A stretch of 64,000 bases of DNA from JAXLYE01 sp046351595 (lineage in GTDB: Bacteria > Myxococcota_A > Polyangia > Palsa-1104 > JAEUJZ01), in the NCBI GenBank assembly GCA_046351595.1, contig JAXLYE010000010.1, forward strand, positions 124,001-188,000. Direction: 5' to 3'. The notes under the pieces are model-generated. The model was given only the letters and a program-made list of their open reading frames with translations, was not told the DNA's origin and did not search any database. Positions 17,304-25,433 of the stretch are shown piece after piece. The stretch's first letter is position 1; every line of letters begins with the position of its first letter. The position numbers and the translations under genes are program-made.

Positions 17304-17998
17304 GGCTTCAGACTCCTCGACGGCGCGGTCAGCCGTAGCAGGGTGCGGGTCGAGCTGTGCTCCTCCGTGAGCGACCAGCCGAGGTGCCGCAGCCGCTTGC
17401 CGGCGAGGAGGCGGCGCGACGACGGAGTCTCGAGCGGCCACAGCTCCCACCAGCGCAGCTCGGAGCGTGCGCGCTCAGCCGAGCCAGCGCACTCGATGGA
17501 AAGCTCAAGCTGCACGGTCTGCGCGCTGGAGGTCACCGCGATGCGGACCACGCACCCCGCCGGCGCCTCTTCGAGCAGCTCCAGCAGCAGGCCGCACAGC
17601 GCCGCCACGAGGCAGGGCGCATCCGTCTGCACGGCTACCTCCGCGGGGATCTCCACCTCGACATGCAGCCCGTGCGCTTCGAGAACGTCCCGGACCCGCT
17701 CCACGCACTGCGCGATCACCTGGACGAGATGGACTTCCTCGTTCTGGGGCGCCGGCAGCTTGAACCTGCGCAGGTGAGCAGCCAGCCGCTGCATCCGCTC
17801 GAGCTCCCCCTGCGCGAAGTGCTGGAGCTCAGCGGCGGCGAGCTCGCTGGGCTGCTGCGTGAGCAGGCGCAGGAAGCTCAGGATATGCGTGACCTCGTGG
17901 AGCGCCTCGGCGCCGAGCACGGCCAGCGCCGCCTCGGCGTCTGCTCTGCCGTCTACGTGAGCGGCTCGCTCCCCCTCGCTGGGACCGTGGTTGTGCAC
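17300..17998 (-). CDS. Histidine kinase, soluble, partner of the NtrC regulator
   Basis: A 232-residue protein starting at GTG 17998. Residues about 25-95 look like the dimerisation and phospho-acceptor helix (EALHEVTHILSFLRLL, His34 or His38). The rest is a degenerate GHKL-like ATP-binding region: LLLELLEEAP replaces the usual N-box and clear G-boxes are not seen, so ATP binding is doubtful. There is no transmembrane segment. The stop overlaps the regulator ATG by four bases (17300-17303), which fixes them as an operon. It may be a kinase-like phosphotransfer protein rather than a full kinase. Confidence 0.65.
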   Translation of the reverse strand: MHNHGPSEGERAAHVDGRADAEAALAVLGAEALHEVTHILSFLRLLTQQPSELAAAELQHFAQGELERMQRLAAHLRRFKLPAPQNEEVHLVQVIAQCVERVRDVLEAHGLHVEVEIPAEVAVQTDAPCLVAALCGLLLELLEEAPAGCVVRIAVTSSAQTVQLELSIECAGSAERARSELRWWELWPLETPSSRRLLAGKRLRHLGWSLTEEHSSTRTLLRLTAPSRSLKP

Positions 17999-18058
17999 AG
18001 CCTCACAGTGTAACCGGGGAGCCGCCCGTACAGGAGCTGATCGCGTCTGCCATAGCTA

Positions 18059-18074
18059 CGTCAGCTAGCTGACG
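18059..18074. promoter_or_regulatory. 16-bp perfect palindrome (copy 1)
   Basis: CGTCAGCTAGCTGACG is fully self-complementary. It lies 61 bp upstream of the minus-strand kinase start at 17998 and shares a 14-bp core with 18212-18225. This is a good operator candidate for the kinase/regulator operon. Confidence 0.55.
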
Positions 18075-18080
18075 AATCGA

Positions 18081-18104
18081 GCTCCTCATTGAGTTCTGAG
18101 GAGC
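18081..18104. promoter_or_regulatory. 8-bp stem inverted repeat
   Basis: GCTCCTCA (18081-18088) and TGAGGAGC (18097-18104) form an 8-bp stem with an 8-base loop. There is no T-run on either side. It sits between the two copies of the self-complementary operator-like sequence. Confidence 0.35.
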
Positions 18105-18211
18105 CTGATTCCGAACTTATTATCCGGCTCCGCTTGCTCAGCCACGCGCTGCCTCAGCGACGGGAAACCTACATCCTGATACAGAGCCCTTGACAGCGCC
18201 CCGGCTTGAAA

Positions 18212-18225
18212 GTCAGCTAGCTGAC
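18212..18225. promoter_or_regulatory. 14-bp perfect palindrome (copy 2)
   Basis: GTCAGCTAGCTGAC repeats the 14-bp core of the palindrome at 18059-18074, with centres 152 bp apart. Two identical sites in one 640-bp intergenic region suggest cooperative or looping regulation. Confidence 0.55.
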
Positions 18226-18257
18226 CAAAACTCGACAAGGAGACTTAACTTCTCAAC

Positions 18258-18298
18258 AAAAAAGTAGCCCTCGCCGTGCGGCTAACACGACGAGGGCT
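18258..18298 (-). terminator. Rho-independent terminator on the minus strand
   Basis: On the minus strand AGCCCTCG (18298-18291) pairs with CGAGGGCT (18273-18266) and is followed by ACTTTTTTGTT. Stem plus T-run is a textbook intrinsic terminator. No recognisable minus-strand gene lies immediately upstream (18299-18642), so it may end a small RNA or an antisense transcript of the methyltransferase leader. Confidence 0.65.
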
Positions 18299-18642
18299 GT
18301 GTTCCCGGTGGATCGGACCCCCGTGGAACTCGGCGCAGCGTACCCACGGGGCCTGCTTCAGGCAAGGTCTGCGCGCTCAGGGAGGCTCGGGATGCTGCGA
18401 GTCGATCGCTATCGGTATGTCCGCCATCTGACGACTGGACGGTGGGCAGGGATTTTTCGTCGGTGTCGCGGAGCGCTTTGGAGCTCTGGCGAGGTGCGGA
18501 TCGAGCCCTTCGCGGGGCGGTCCGGCGACGGATACAGGAGGGTGCGGCGGGCCACGAGGCGGCGGCGTCGCACGGCAATCCGAGCGCGCGGGGTGCAGCG
18601 CCGTGGTCCGTCGCGGCCGCTGTCTCGCCGGAGAGGACGCTC

Positions 18643-19788
18643 ATGAGCCGACCTCCACGCTCGGCTCACCGGGCCCCATCGCGACCCTCGAGCGCGCCCA
18701 CCGGAGAAGCCCCTGCGCCCCCGCTGAACGCGCTGCTGACCCCGCGCCGCCTGTTGGAGCGCGAGGCCGGCTTGCTGACGCAGGTGCTCCGCGGCCCGCG
18801 CTGCGTCCTACGCCCAGCCTGGGCCTACCTGGGCCTGCCCAGCGCGCTGGCCTATCGGCGTTACCTGGCGCGCAGCCCTGCTGCCCAGGAGAGAGCGGCC
18901 GCGTTGCCCGCGCTGGTCGCTGCGATCCTTGGGCACCTGCGGCGGGCCCCGCTCGACGTGCTGGCGCTGGGCGTCGGCGACGGCGTGCACGAGGTGAGCC
19001 TAGCGCAGCACCTCGCGGAGCAGCGCGGGGAGCCGCTGTCGCTGTGCCTGCAGGATCTGAGCGAGCCGCTGCTCTCGTGCGCCTATCTGCGTGCCGCCGA
19101 GGTCCTGTCCCCCCACGCTCAGAAGGAGCTCTGGGCGCTGCTGGCGGACCTGGAGGAGCTCTCGCTGCACGCGGACCTGCTCTTCCGACCCGAGCGGCAG
19201 CGGCTCGTATTGATGCTGGGCGGCACGCTCGGGGAGCTGGAGGATGAGCTGCGCTTCCTCCGTTACGGACTGGCCCGGTGCAGGCCGGGCGATCTGCTGG
19301 CGCTCGAGGCGCCGCTTGCGGTGGCGGGATCGGAGGCCGCGATCACGTCTCGTCAAGGCGAGGCCGCAAACGAGTTCCTCGACGAAGCGGAAGAGTGGTT
19401 CACCGCAGCGCTCGCGCCGCATGTCCTGGCCCGCCCGAGCGCGTGGGCGCTCCGGCTGGAGACGCAGGAGCGCATGCCGGGGTGCTATGCCTGGTGCGTC
19501 GAGGCAAAGGTGGATACCGTCGCAGGGCCGCGCACGATCGAGGTGTACCGCCGCAGGCACTATGATCCGGCGCAGCTGGCGGCGTGCCTGCGGGCGCTGG
19601 GGTGGGAGCCGGTCACGGCGCCTCTCGTCGGTGACTCCGAGGACAGCGCGGTGCATCTGTTCCGTCGCTGCGTTGACGAGGATGGGAGGGGCTCGGCCCC
19701 TCCCGGCGCACGCAAGGCTCGGCCGTTCAGGCAGAGAGCCGGTCAGCACGGCGCCGCCAGGGTCCAGCGCCACCCGAAGCGGCGGTAG
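18643..19788 (+). CDS. EgtD-like SAM-dependent methyltransferase
   Basis: A 381-residue protein starting at ATG 18643 behind GGAGAGGA; the open frame reaches upstream to 18442 without a better start. Residues about 105-115 (ALGVGDGVHEV) match the SAM-binding glycine motif, and LMLGGTLGELEDELRFL resembles the GSTIGN stretch of the EgtD/DUF2260 histidine methyltransferase family. EgtD makes trimethyl-histidine, the first step of ergothioneine synthesis, but no EgtB neighbour is present and similarity is distant, so the substrate is open. The C-terminal 40 residues are basic and low in complexity. The second TCTCA-N4-TGAGA element follows its stop. Confidence 0.65.
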   Translation: MSRPPRSAHRAPSRPSSAPTGEAPAPPLNALLTPRRLLEREAGLLTQVLRGPRCVLRPAWAYLGLPSALAYRRYLARSPAAQERAAALPALVAAILGHLRRAPLDVLALGVGDGVHEVSLAQHLAEQRGEPLSLCLQDLSEPLLSCAYLRAAEVLSPHAQKELWALLADLEELSLHADLLFRPERQRLVLMLGGTLGELEDELRFLRYGLARCRPGDLLALEAPLAVAGSEAAITSRQGEAANEFLDEAEEWFTAALAPHVLARPSAWALRLETQERMPGCYAWCVEAKVDTVAGPRTIEVYRRRHYDPAQLAACLRALGWEPVTAPLVGDSEDSAVHLFRRCVDEDGRGSAPPGARKARPFRQRAGQHGAARVQRHPKRR

Positions 19789-19794
19789 GCTGCA

Positions 19795-19840
19795 GTCTCA
19801 AAGTCTCAATCCTGAGACCCCCGCAATCTCAGGCGTGAGA
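19795..19840. promoter_or_regulatory. TCTCA-N4-TGAGA elements (copies 2 and 3)
   Basis: The 24-bp element at 19795-19818 (core TCTCAATCCTGAGA, 19804-19817) matches the copy at 15426-15449 at 22 of 24 positions. A third core, TCTCAGGCGTGAGA, lies at 19827-19840. They sit about 200 bp before the GNAT and hybrid kinase genes and just after the methyltransferase stop, which suits either an operator array or terminator-like hairpins without T-runs. Confidence 0.5.
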
Positions 19841-20042
19841 CCAAGCGCGGGCCCCTCGCGTTCCTGCAGGGGCTTGCCGATCGCTTGCGCACAACCGCCA
19901 GAACGCCGAGTCGAGCGAGAACGGCCATGAGGCCATGTAGGCGAAAGGCAAGCACCGCCCAGCGCTCCGCTGGCCCGCTTCCTGCTAAATTCTGGACCGC
20001 TCCGCGAGCCGCACGCAGGCAAGCGCTGATAAGGTCCTCAAC

Positions 20043-20666
20043 ATGGCAGCCACTCCGGTTGATATCCAGCAGCTCCGGTCCGGTTCCAGCGGCGAGGAGT
20101 TCCAAGAACTCGCCGCAGTCCAGGCGGAGCTTGCGATCGCGTTCAAGCTCCTTGCGGCTGGTGTCCGCGAGTCCGAGACCGGATTCCTGATCTCCGCCTA
20201 CACACCCGAGCACTTCCGAGACTTCGTCGAGCGGGGCGGTCTGCTCCTGGCCGCTCGATCCGCAGGCGATAGAAAGCTGCTCGGCTACCTGCTCGCAAAC
20301 TCCGGCGAGACATTCCTACTGAACCACCCGACGACGCAGCTCCTGTGGGACAGCCCCGAGCACGCGAGTGAATACGGCCCGATCTATTCATCTGGCCGAT
20401 TCACCTACCTGGACCAGATCGGCGTAGCGCTCGCCGCGCACGGCACCGGCATCGCGCGCCGCCTGCACGACCACTTCCTGCGCCTCGTCCCCAGGCCCGT
20501 CCTCGCCGCCGTCGTGCAGGAGCCCCTGCGGAACAAGCGCTCCACGGAGTTCTTCCACCGGCTCGGATACAGACAGATCGGCATGTTCCACACCGCGATG
20601 CTCAAGGGCCTGCGCGACGTCCGCAGCTCGGTCCTCCTCTTGCCCGACAGCGGATCCGGACCATGA
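20043..20666 (+). CDS. GNAT-family N-acetyltransferase
   Basis: A 207-residue protein. The acetyl-CoA-binding motif A is visible as YLDQIGVALAAHGTGIARRL, where AHGTGIA corresponds to the Q/R-x-x-G-x-G/A loop. The substrate-side N-terminal half includes FLISAYTPEHF and a GYLLAN strand. A late segment (NKRSTEFFHRLGYRQIGMF) matches motif B. The substrate cannot be predicted. The stop overlaps the start of the hybrid histidine kinase by four bases (20663-20666), so the two are co-translated; acetylation may tune that kinase or a shared pathway. Confidence 0.85.
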   Translation: MAATPVDIQQLRSGSSGEEFQELAAVQAELAIAFKLLAAGVRESETGFLISAYTPEHFRDFVERGGLLLAARSAGDRKLLGYLLANSGETFLLNHPTTQLLWDSPEHASEYGPIYSSGRFTYLDQIGVALAAHGTGIARRLHDHFLRLVPRPVLAAVVQEPLRNKRSTEFFHRLGYRQIGMFHTAMLKGLRDVRSSVLLLPDSGSGP

Positions 20667-22837
20667 CCTCGTCGGCCCTGTATCTCCGCAAGCTGGGGGC
20701 GCTGGGCGCGGGCCTGCTGGTCTACATGCTGCTGATGGCCAGCTTGCCCCGCACCGGCCAGGGCGCTCTGCTGCTGCTGCACGGGCTGGCGGCCCTGCTG
20801 GTCGGTATCGCCGTCGGCTACCGCCGCTGGAATGACGCATCCGGAAAGCCCGCCGCCGTTGCTGCCGCTGCGATCTGGACGCTTTGGGGCCTGGCCGAGG
20901 TCGGGTGGTCGTCGAGCTTCTTCCTGTCCAACCAGAGCCACCGCGCGCTCGGGGTCGTCCTGGTGACCGAGCTCGGATACTCCCTCGCGTTCGGAGCCAG
21001 CGTGATCTCCATGCTGCGCTCCATCGAGGGCGGCCTGCGGCGCTTCTTCTCGCGCTGGGTCGTTGTGGTCCCGCTCTTGCTCACGACGCCGATCGCATTC
21101 AGCCTCATCCTCCACCCGTTCCTTGTCCATCGCGACAGCGGCCTCACCGCGTTCAACCTGGGCGAGACGTCCGCCATCGCCATCTCCTACGTCGCGCTCA
21201 ACCTCGCGCTGATCGTCCTCCTCTCCACGCGCTCTGTGGACTGGTCTTTCTTCGCAGCAGGAGTCCTCTGCCTGGTGTTCGGCGACTGGTCGCTGCGCGC
21301 CGACAAGATCATGGGCCGCCCGATCGAGCTCGGGCTGGCCTCGTTCTTCATCCTGTTCGGTCTGTACTCCGCCGCGCTGCCGATGTTGCGGCGCAATCCC
21401 ATCGGCCGCGTGCAGCGGTTCGAGCCGACGAGCCTCCTCAACACCTACCGCACCGGGCTCCTGGTCGTGGCCCTGTCTATGGTCCTCGTCTATGCGCTCT
21501 ACCAGCGCGAAGAGGCCCGCACGCTGAAGATCCTGTGCCTGGGCAGCAGTGCGGTCGCCTTCGGAGCCGTGCTCCTGAGCCAGGTGATGGTCGAGCGCAT
21601 CCAGTGGTTCTCGCGCGAGCTGGGCCGGGTGCTCCGCTCGGAACTGGAGCACCCCGAGCGCGTGCAGAATGCAGCTGGCGCCGCGCTCCCGCTGGAGCTC
21701 GAGGAGATCTACCGCCTGGCCTTCTCCGCAACGATCCGAGAGCAGAAGCTGCGCGAGGAGCAGCGCGCGCTCGAGCAGATCCGGCAGCTTCAAGCTCAGG
21801 TCGCGCACGACATCCGCTCGCCGCTGGCCGCCCTGAACGTCGCCGTGGTTACGCTGCAGGAGAGCATCCCCGAGCCCAGCCGACGCCTGCTGCGCGGCGC
21901 AGCAGATCGCATCAAGGACATCGCCAACGACCTACTCGACAAGAACCGCAGGGCCGCGCAAGACCGCTCAGTGCCGCTCCCCGTCGAGAGCGTCTCGCTC
22001 TGCTGCCTCATCGACGAAGCCGCCTCGGAGAAGCGCCTGCAGCGAGCCGGCGGGACGATCGACATCCGCGCGCGGATGGACGAGCAGAGCTACGGCCTGT
22101 TCGCCGCCGCGAACGGGAGGGAGCTGAAGCGCGTACTCTCCAACCTGCTCGACAACGCCATCGAGGCCAGCCCCGACGGCGGCCGGGTGACCTTGCGCGC
22201 GGCTCTGGAGGGGCCGCGCGTGCTCCTCTCTGTGAGCGACTCGGGACGGGGAGTGCCTGCCGAGATCTTGCCGCGCCTCGGCGAGCAGGGCTTCAGCTTC
22301 AACAAGCCGCAGGGCAGCGGGCTCGGGCTCTACCATGCGCGCTCCACCGTCGAGCGCTGGGGAGGCACGCTCACCATCCGCTCGGCGGCCGGCACGGGAA
22401 CGACCGTGGACCTCCGCCTGCCGCGAGCCACAGCGCCCGCGTGGTTTGTCGAAAAGATCGTTCTGGAGCCAGGGATGGCCGTGCTGGTGCTGGACGACGA
22501 CAAGGCCATCCACGCGACGTGGGATCAGCTGCTCGCGCCCTCGGTAAAGGCAGGTATCCGGGTCTTGCACTTCGCGGAGCCGTGCGGGATGCAGGAGTGG
22601 CTCGCCCAGCACCGGAGCGAGCCGTTCCTGGGCGTCATCGACCAGGAGCTGATGCCCCCGGAGCTCACCGGGCTGGATCTCATCGAATCCGAGGGCATCG
22701 CAGACCGCTCTATCCTCGTGACCAGCCACTACGCGGAGCCGTTGGTGCTCCGACGAGCGGCGACGCTGAAGCTGAGGATCATCCCGAAAGAGCTCGTCGG
22801 CCTGGTTCCTATCGAGCAGCGACCTCCCCGGCGATGA
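20663..22837 (+). CDS. Membrane hybrid histidine kinase with C-terminal receiver
   Basis: 724 residues. The N-terminal about 310 residues contain some seven to eight transmembrane helices (for example LLVYMLLMASL and VVVVPLLLTTPIAFSLIL). A coiled linker leads to the HisKA box VAHDIRSPLAALNVA (His near 382). The ATP-binding domain has an N-box NLLDNAIEAS, G1 DSGRGVP and G2 GSGLGLY. The C-terminal about 120 residues are a receiver with an Asp triplet in LVLDDDKA, Asp in GVIDQEL, Thr in ILVTSHY and Lys in IIPKEL. The multi-TM input plus terminal receiver recalls CqsS/LqsS-like sensors of small diffusible signals, but the input domain is not specifically recognised. Overlaps the GNAT gene. Confidence 0.9.
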   Translation: MTSSALYLRKLGALGAGLLVYMLLMASLPRTGQGALLLLHGLAALLVGIAVGYRRWNDASGKPAAVAAAAIWTLWGLAEVGWSSSFFLSNQSHRALGVVLVTELGYSLAFGASVISMLRSIEGGLRRFFSRWVVVVPLLLTTPIAFSLILHPFLVHRDSGLTAFNLGETSAIAISYVALNLALIVLLSTRSVDWSFFAAGVLCLVFGDWSLRADKIMGRPIELGLASFFILFGLYSAALPMLRRNPIGRVQRFEPTSLLNTYRTGLLVVALSMVLVYALYQREEARTLKILCLGSSAVAFGAVLLSQVMVERIQWFSRELGRVLRSELEHPERVQNAAGAALPLELEEIYRLAFSATIREQKLREEQRALEQIRQLQAQVAHDIRSPLAALNVAVVTLQESIPEPSRRLLRGAADRIKDIANDLLDKNRRAAQDRSVPLPVESVSLCCLIDEAASEKRLQRAGGTIDIRARMDEQSYGLFAAANGRELKRVLSNLLDNAIEASPDGGRVTLRAALEGPRVLLSVSDSGRGVPAEILPRLGEQGFSFNKPQGSGLGLYHARSTVERWGGTLTIRSAAGTGTTVDLRLPRATAPAWFVEKIVLEPGMAVLVLDDDKAIHATWDQLLAPSVKAGIRVLHFAEPCGMQEWLAQHRSEPFLGVIDQELMPPELTGLDLIESEGIADRSILVTSHYAEPLVLRRAATLKLRIIPKELVGLVPIEQRPPRR

Positions 22838-23107
22838 GAGCTGCGGGCGGCCGATAGACTGGCGTGTCGGTCCGTCTCGTTCAACCCCCGACAAGCGATC
22901 TTGCTGTTGCCAAGCCCTGCTTGATGTGGGATGTGGTAGCCTGGGCTGTAGGAAAAGCGTGAAGGGATGGTCAAGCTTATATGAGAGCGAGTTTATTATG
23001 GCAAAAACTGCATTATAGTTCTTCTGTCTTAGATCCTATATTCAGATTTAATCGAGACAAATATATTTTCGATTGGGCAACAAACTCAAAGACAAAGGAG
23101 ACTTATA

Positions 23108-24547
23108 ATGAGTCAGGGAAAGCTAGCATTCAATATAATAATGCTCCAATTTATCTTTACCTCAAACTTATCCGGGCATGCACGGGGACAACTAATTGGT
23201 TCAACTGAGCCGCAGACACAAACCAAGCCGTCCGGACGCAAGTTTGTGGTGGTACCATCTAAGCCTGTTGAGCCAAAGACCGTCGCGGCATCGCCCAAAC
23301 CTGCTGAGCCAAAGACCGTCGCGGCACCGCCCAAGCCTGCTGAGCCAAAGACCGTCGCGGCATCGCCCAAGCCTGCTGAGCCAAAGACCGTCGCGGCATC
23401 GCCCAAGCCTGCTGAGCCAAAGACTTCTACTGCGGAAGAATCGGAACAACCTCTCTCTCCTGACGAATACCTTAATACCGTTTGGAATGCATTCGATCCT
23501 GCTAGCCGTGCGAAGTACAATTTATATTTGAATCAATGCAAACGAATTGGCACTTCATGTAAGATGCTGTCCGAAGATCAAAAAAGAATTCTTATCAGAC
23601 GCATCGGTGGGAAAATTAATAGATCTTATACTGCATTCCACTCTGCTTGTGAATCGAAAAAGATTCAGTTGAAAGAGCTCTTGGCGCAAGAGAAAGAAGA
23701 TGCTAAGTTTATGATTAACCTATTTATGGGAATGTCTCTACCGATTCTAGGGAATTTGGCTGATAAAATAGTGCGAGCAGGAACTCTCGCGCAGTTAATT
23801 CGCAAATTACCCGCAGATGAATTGCAAGATGGTGTGTATTATCTTGCAACTGGATATATGTATTTAAGAAATAGTAAGGCTTTTGAAAAGACTTTTGAGA
23901 AAACACAAGAAAAAATTGTCGACCATTATTCTGAGAAACTCAATAAGAGTGCTGCCGATAAAGATCAGGATATAATTGAGGGTATTGAAGTTGAAATGCA
24001 AAATATAGTTGATGGGATAGATGGTTCTCTTGAAGAAAAATCCGAGATAGACCTGCTTTCGCTCTGGGCTGCATTCGGTCCCCACAGAACCAATGTTCGC
24101 GAATATCGGCGTTTAATTGATTTCCTATTCCGATTAAATAAACTAGGTATAATATCTGAGGCTAGTAATGACACGGATTCTCCATCGGGACCCGGTGGCC
24201 ACTATGAGAGCAGGTCTGAAAACAGAATCTTTTGGATCGGATCTGGCTCATCACGATATCTTGCCCTTATAGAGACTGCTTTCTCATCAGCGACTGACGC
24301 ATTGGGGAGTGAGTGTACCCTTCACGTTACGTTGCATGGGGCGGTGCCCTTACACATGGAAAGACAATCTATTGAGCTTAGCCAGAGGAAAAAGCTGCCA
24401 GTGGATAATTTATCTGATGTACTGAGGATAAAATTATGCACAGATTATAATATCTACTTACATTACTTCCCAACGTCGACCTCAGATCGTTTAAAATTAG
24501 AGAACAACGTAAAAGGAGTAAAGTTGACTCCAGTAGAACCTGGATAG
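23108..24547 (+). CDS. AT-rich hypothetical protein with PKPAEPKTVAAS repeats
   Basis: A 479-residue protein starting at ATG 23108 behind AAAGGAG. The first about 30 residues are hydrophobic and may form a weak signal or membrane segment. Residues about 53-105 are tandem 12-residue Pro/Ala/Lys repeats. The remainder is a helical domain with a hydrophobic patch (FMINLFMGMSLPILGNLA) and a C-terminal alpha/beta region (RIFWIGSGSSRYLALIE). No family recognised. Base and codon use are strikingly AT-rich compared with the neighbouring kinase, indicating recent transfer. The repeat linker plus hydrophobic helical core recalls secreted or pore-type toxins, but that is only a guess. Confidence 0.7.
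   Translation: MSQGKLAFNIIMLQFIFTSNLSGHARGQLIGSTEPQTQTKPSGRKFVVVPSKPVEPKTVAASPKPAEPKTVAAPPKPAEPKTVAASPKPAEPKTVAASPKPAEPKTSTAEESEQPLSPDEYLNTVWNAFDPASRAKYNLYLNQCKRIGTSCKMLSEDQKRILIRRIGGKINRSYTAFHSACESKKIQLKELLAQEKEDAKFMINLFMGMSLPILGNLADKIVRAGTLAQLIRKLPADELQDGVYYLATGYMYLRNSKAFEKTFEKTQEKIVDHYSEKLNKSAADKDQDIIEGIEVEMQNIVDGIDGSLEEKSEIDLLSLWAAFGPHRTNVREYRRLIDFLFRLNKLGIISEASNDTDSPSGPGGHYESRSENRIFWIGSGSSRYLALIETAFSSATDALGSECTLHVTLHGAVPLHMERQSIELSQRKKLPVDNLSDVLRIKLCTDYNIYLHYFPTSTSDRLKLENNVKGVKLTPVEPG
23264..23424 (+). repeat. 36-bp tandem repeats inside the AT-rich gene
   Basis: Four complete 36-bp units start at 23264, 23300, 23336 and 23372, plus a partial unit from 23408. Each begins CCTGYTGAGCCAAAGAC and encodes PAEPKTVAA[S/P]PK. 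The units are GC-rich within an AT-rich gene and differ by only one or two bases, so expansion is recent. Confidence 0.9.
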
Positions 24548-25433
24548 CGATGGCAAATGATGATCGGAAGCTCAAAATCAAAAGACCGTTGTCGCTGAGA
24601 AAATGAAGAAGAAGAGCTCAGTGCGAGTTCTCAACGGCAGCTTCTCTAAATGCTCCTGACTCCGCGTTTGCAACGCATCCTCTGCAAATCTGCGACCCTC
24701 CGAGGCTGACGGAGCGCGCTGGTCCGTCTTGTGGTCCAAGCACACTGGCTCGGCCCGGCAGCCGGAGTGCCCGCGGCGCACTCCGGCGACGATGCGCCAG
24801 GGCTTCCGGCTCTGGTTGACCCGTCTGTGTGCCGGCCAGCAGCAGGAGGTGTCGGGTGAGTGTCGCCAATCAGGGGACGCCAAGAGGCCCCTCCCCTTTT
24901 GCCGGCTGGTGGCAGCATGTTCACTTGAAGTGCGCGGAGGAGGCGTGCGGCAGCGAGGCAAGGGGCGGGATTACGGGAATTGATTGATCCAGTGAGGTTG
25001 CTGCCGGTGATGCCGCTTGCATGACACATCGGTACCCCAATCAGTCCGTGGAAAGCCGCTGCACCCTGAGCCTGCGTCGTCGGTGCTCATGTTCCGAATG
25101 AAGTGAGAGAACCCATCTCAAGACGGGGACAGCCACTGACGGATCCCCTCAAGCTGGTGCCCCGACGAGAGTCAAAGCGAACTGTTCTTTTAGATGGCCG
25201 TCGACAACGCAGCTTTTCTGTCGCCAGCGAACACATCTATAGTGGCCAGAACGATGGCCCCCCAGGGGCTTTGTTCTCGACGGAGAGCAAGCTTGAGGGG
25301 ATGACTCAGGGACAGCCAGGAGCACCGGCAGAACTCTTGCAAGAGCCCACCTCGATGTGCAAAAATCTACAATCACAAGTCACATCGACTATCCCAAGCC
25401 ATACTCCCCTAATGCAACGATCAGGAGGCACAG
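24548..25433. other. Non-coding or decayed stretch between two AT-rich genes
   Basis: About 890 bp without a supported gene. Base composition returns to GC-rich between 24650 and 25080 and becomes mixed afterwards. Short open frames (for example 25103-25471, overlapping the next start) show no family, and only the last 25 bp before 25434 contain an obvious signal, AGGAGG for the downstream gene. It resembles the scar of an older insertion. Confidence 0.5.

Noticed and set aside
22981..23208. 75-residue frame upstream of the AT-rich gene
   Set aside because: Overlaps the strong ribosome site and start at 23108 in another frame; AT-rich composition gives chance frames.
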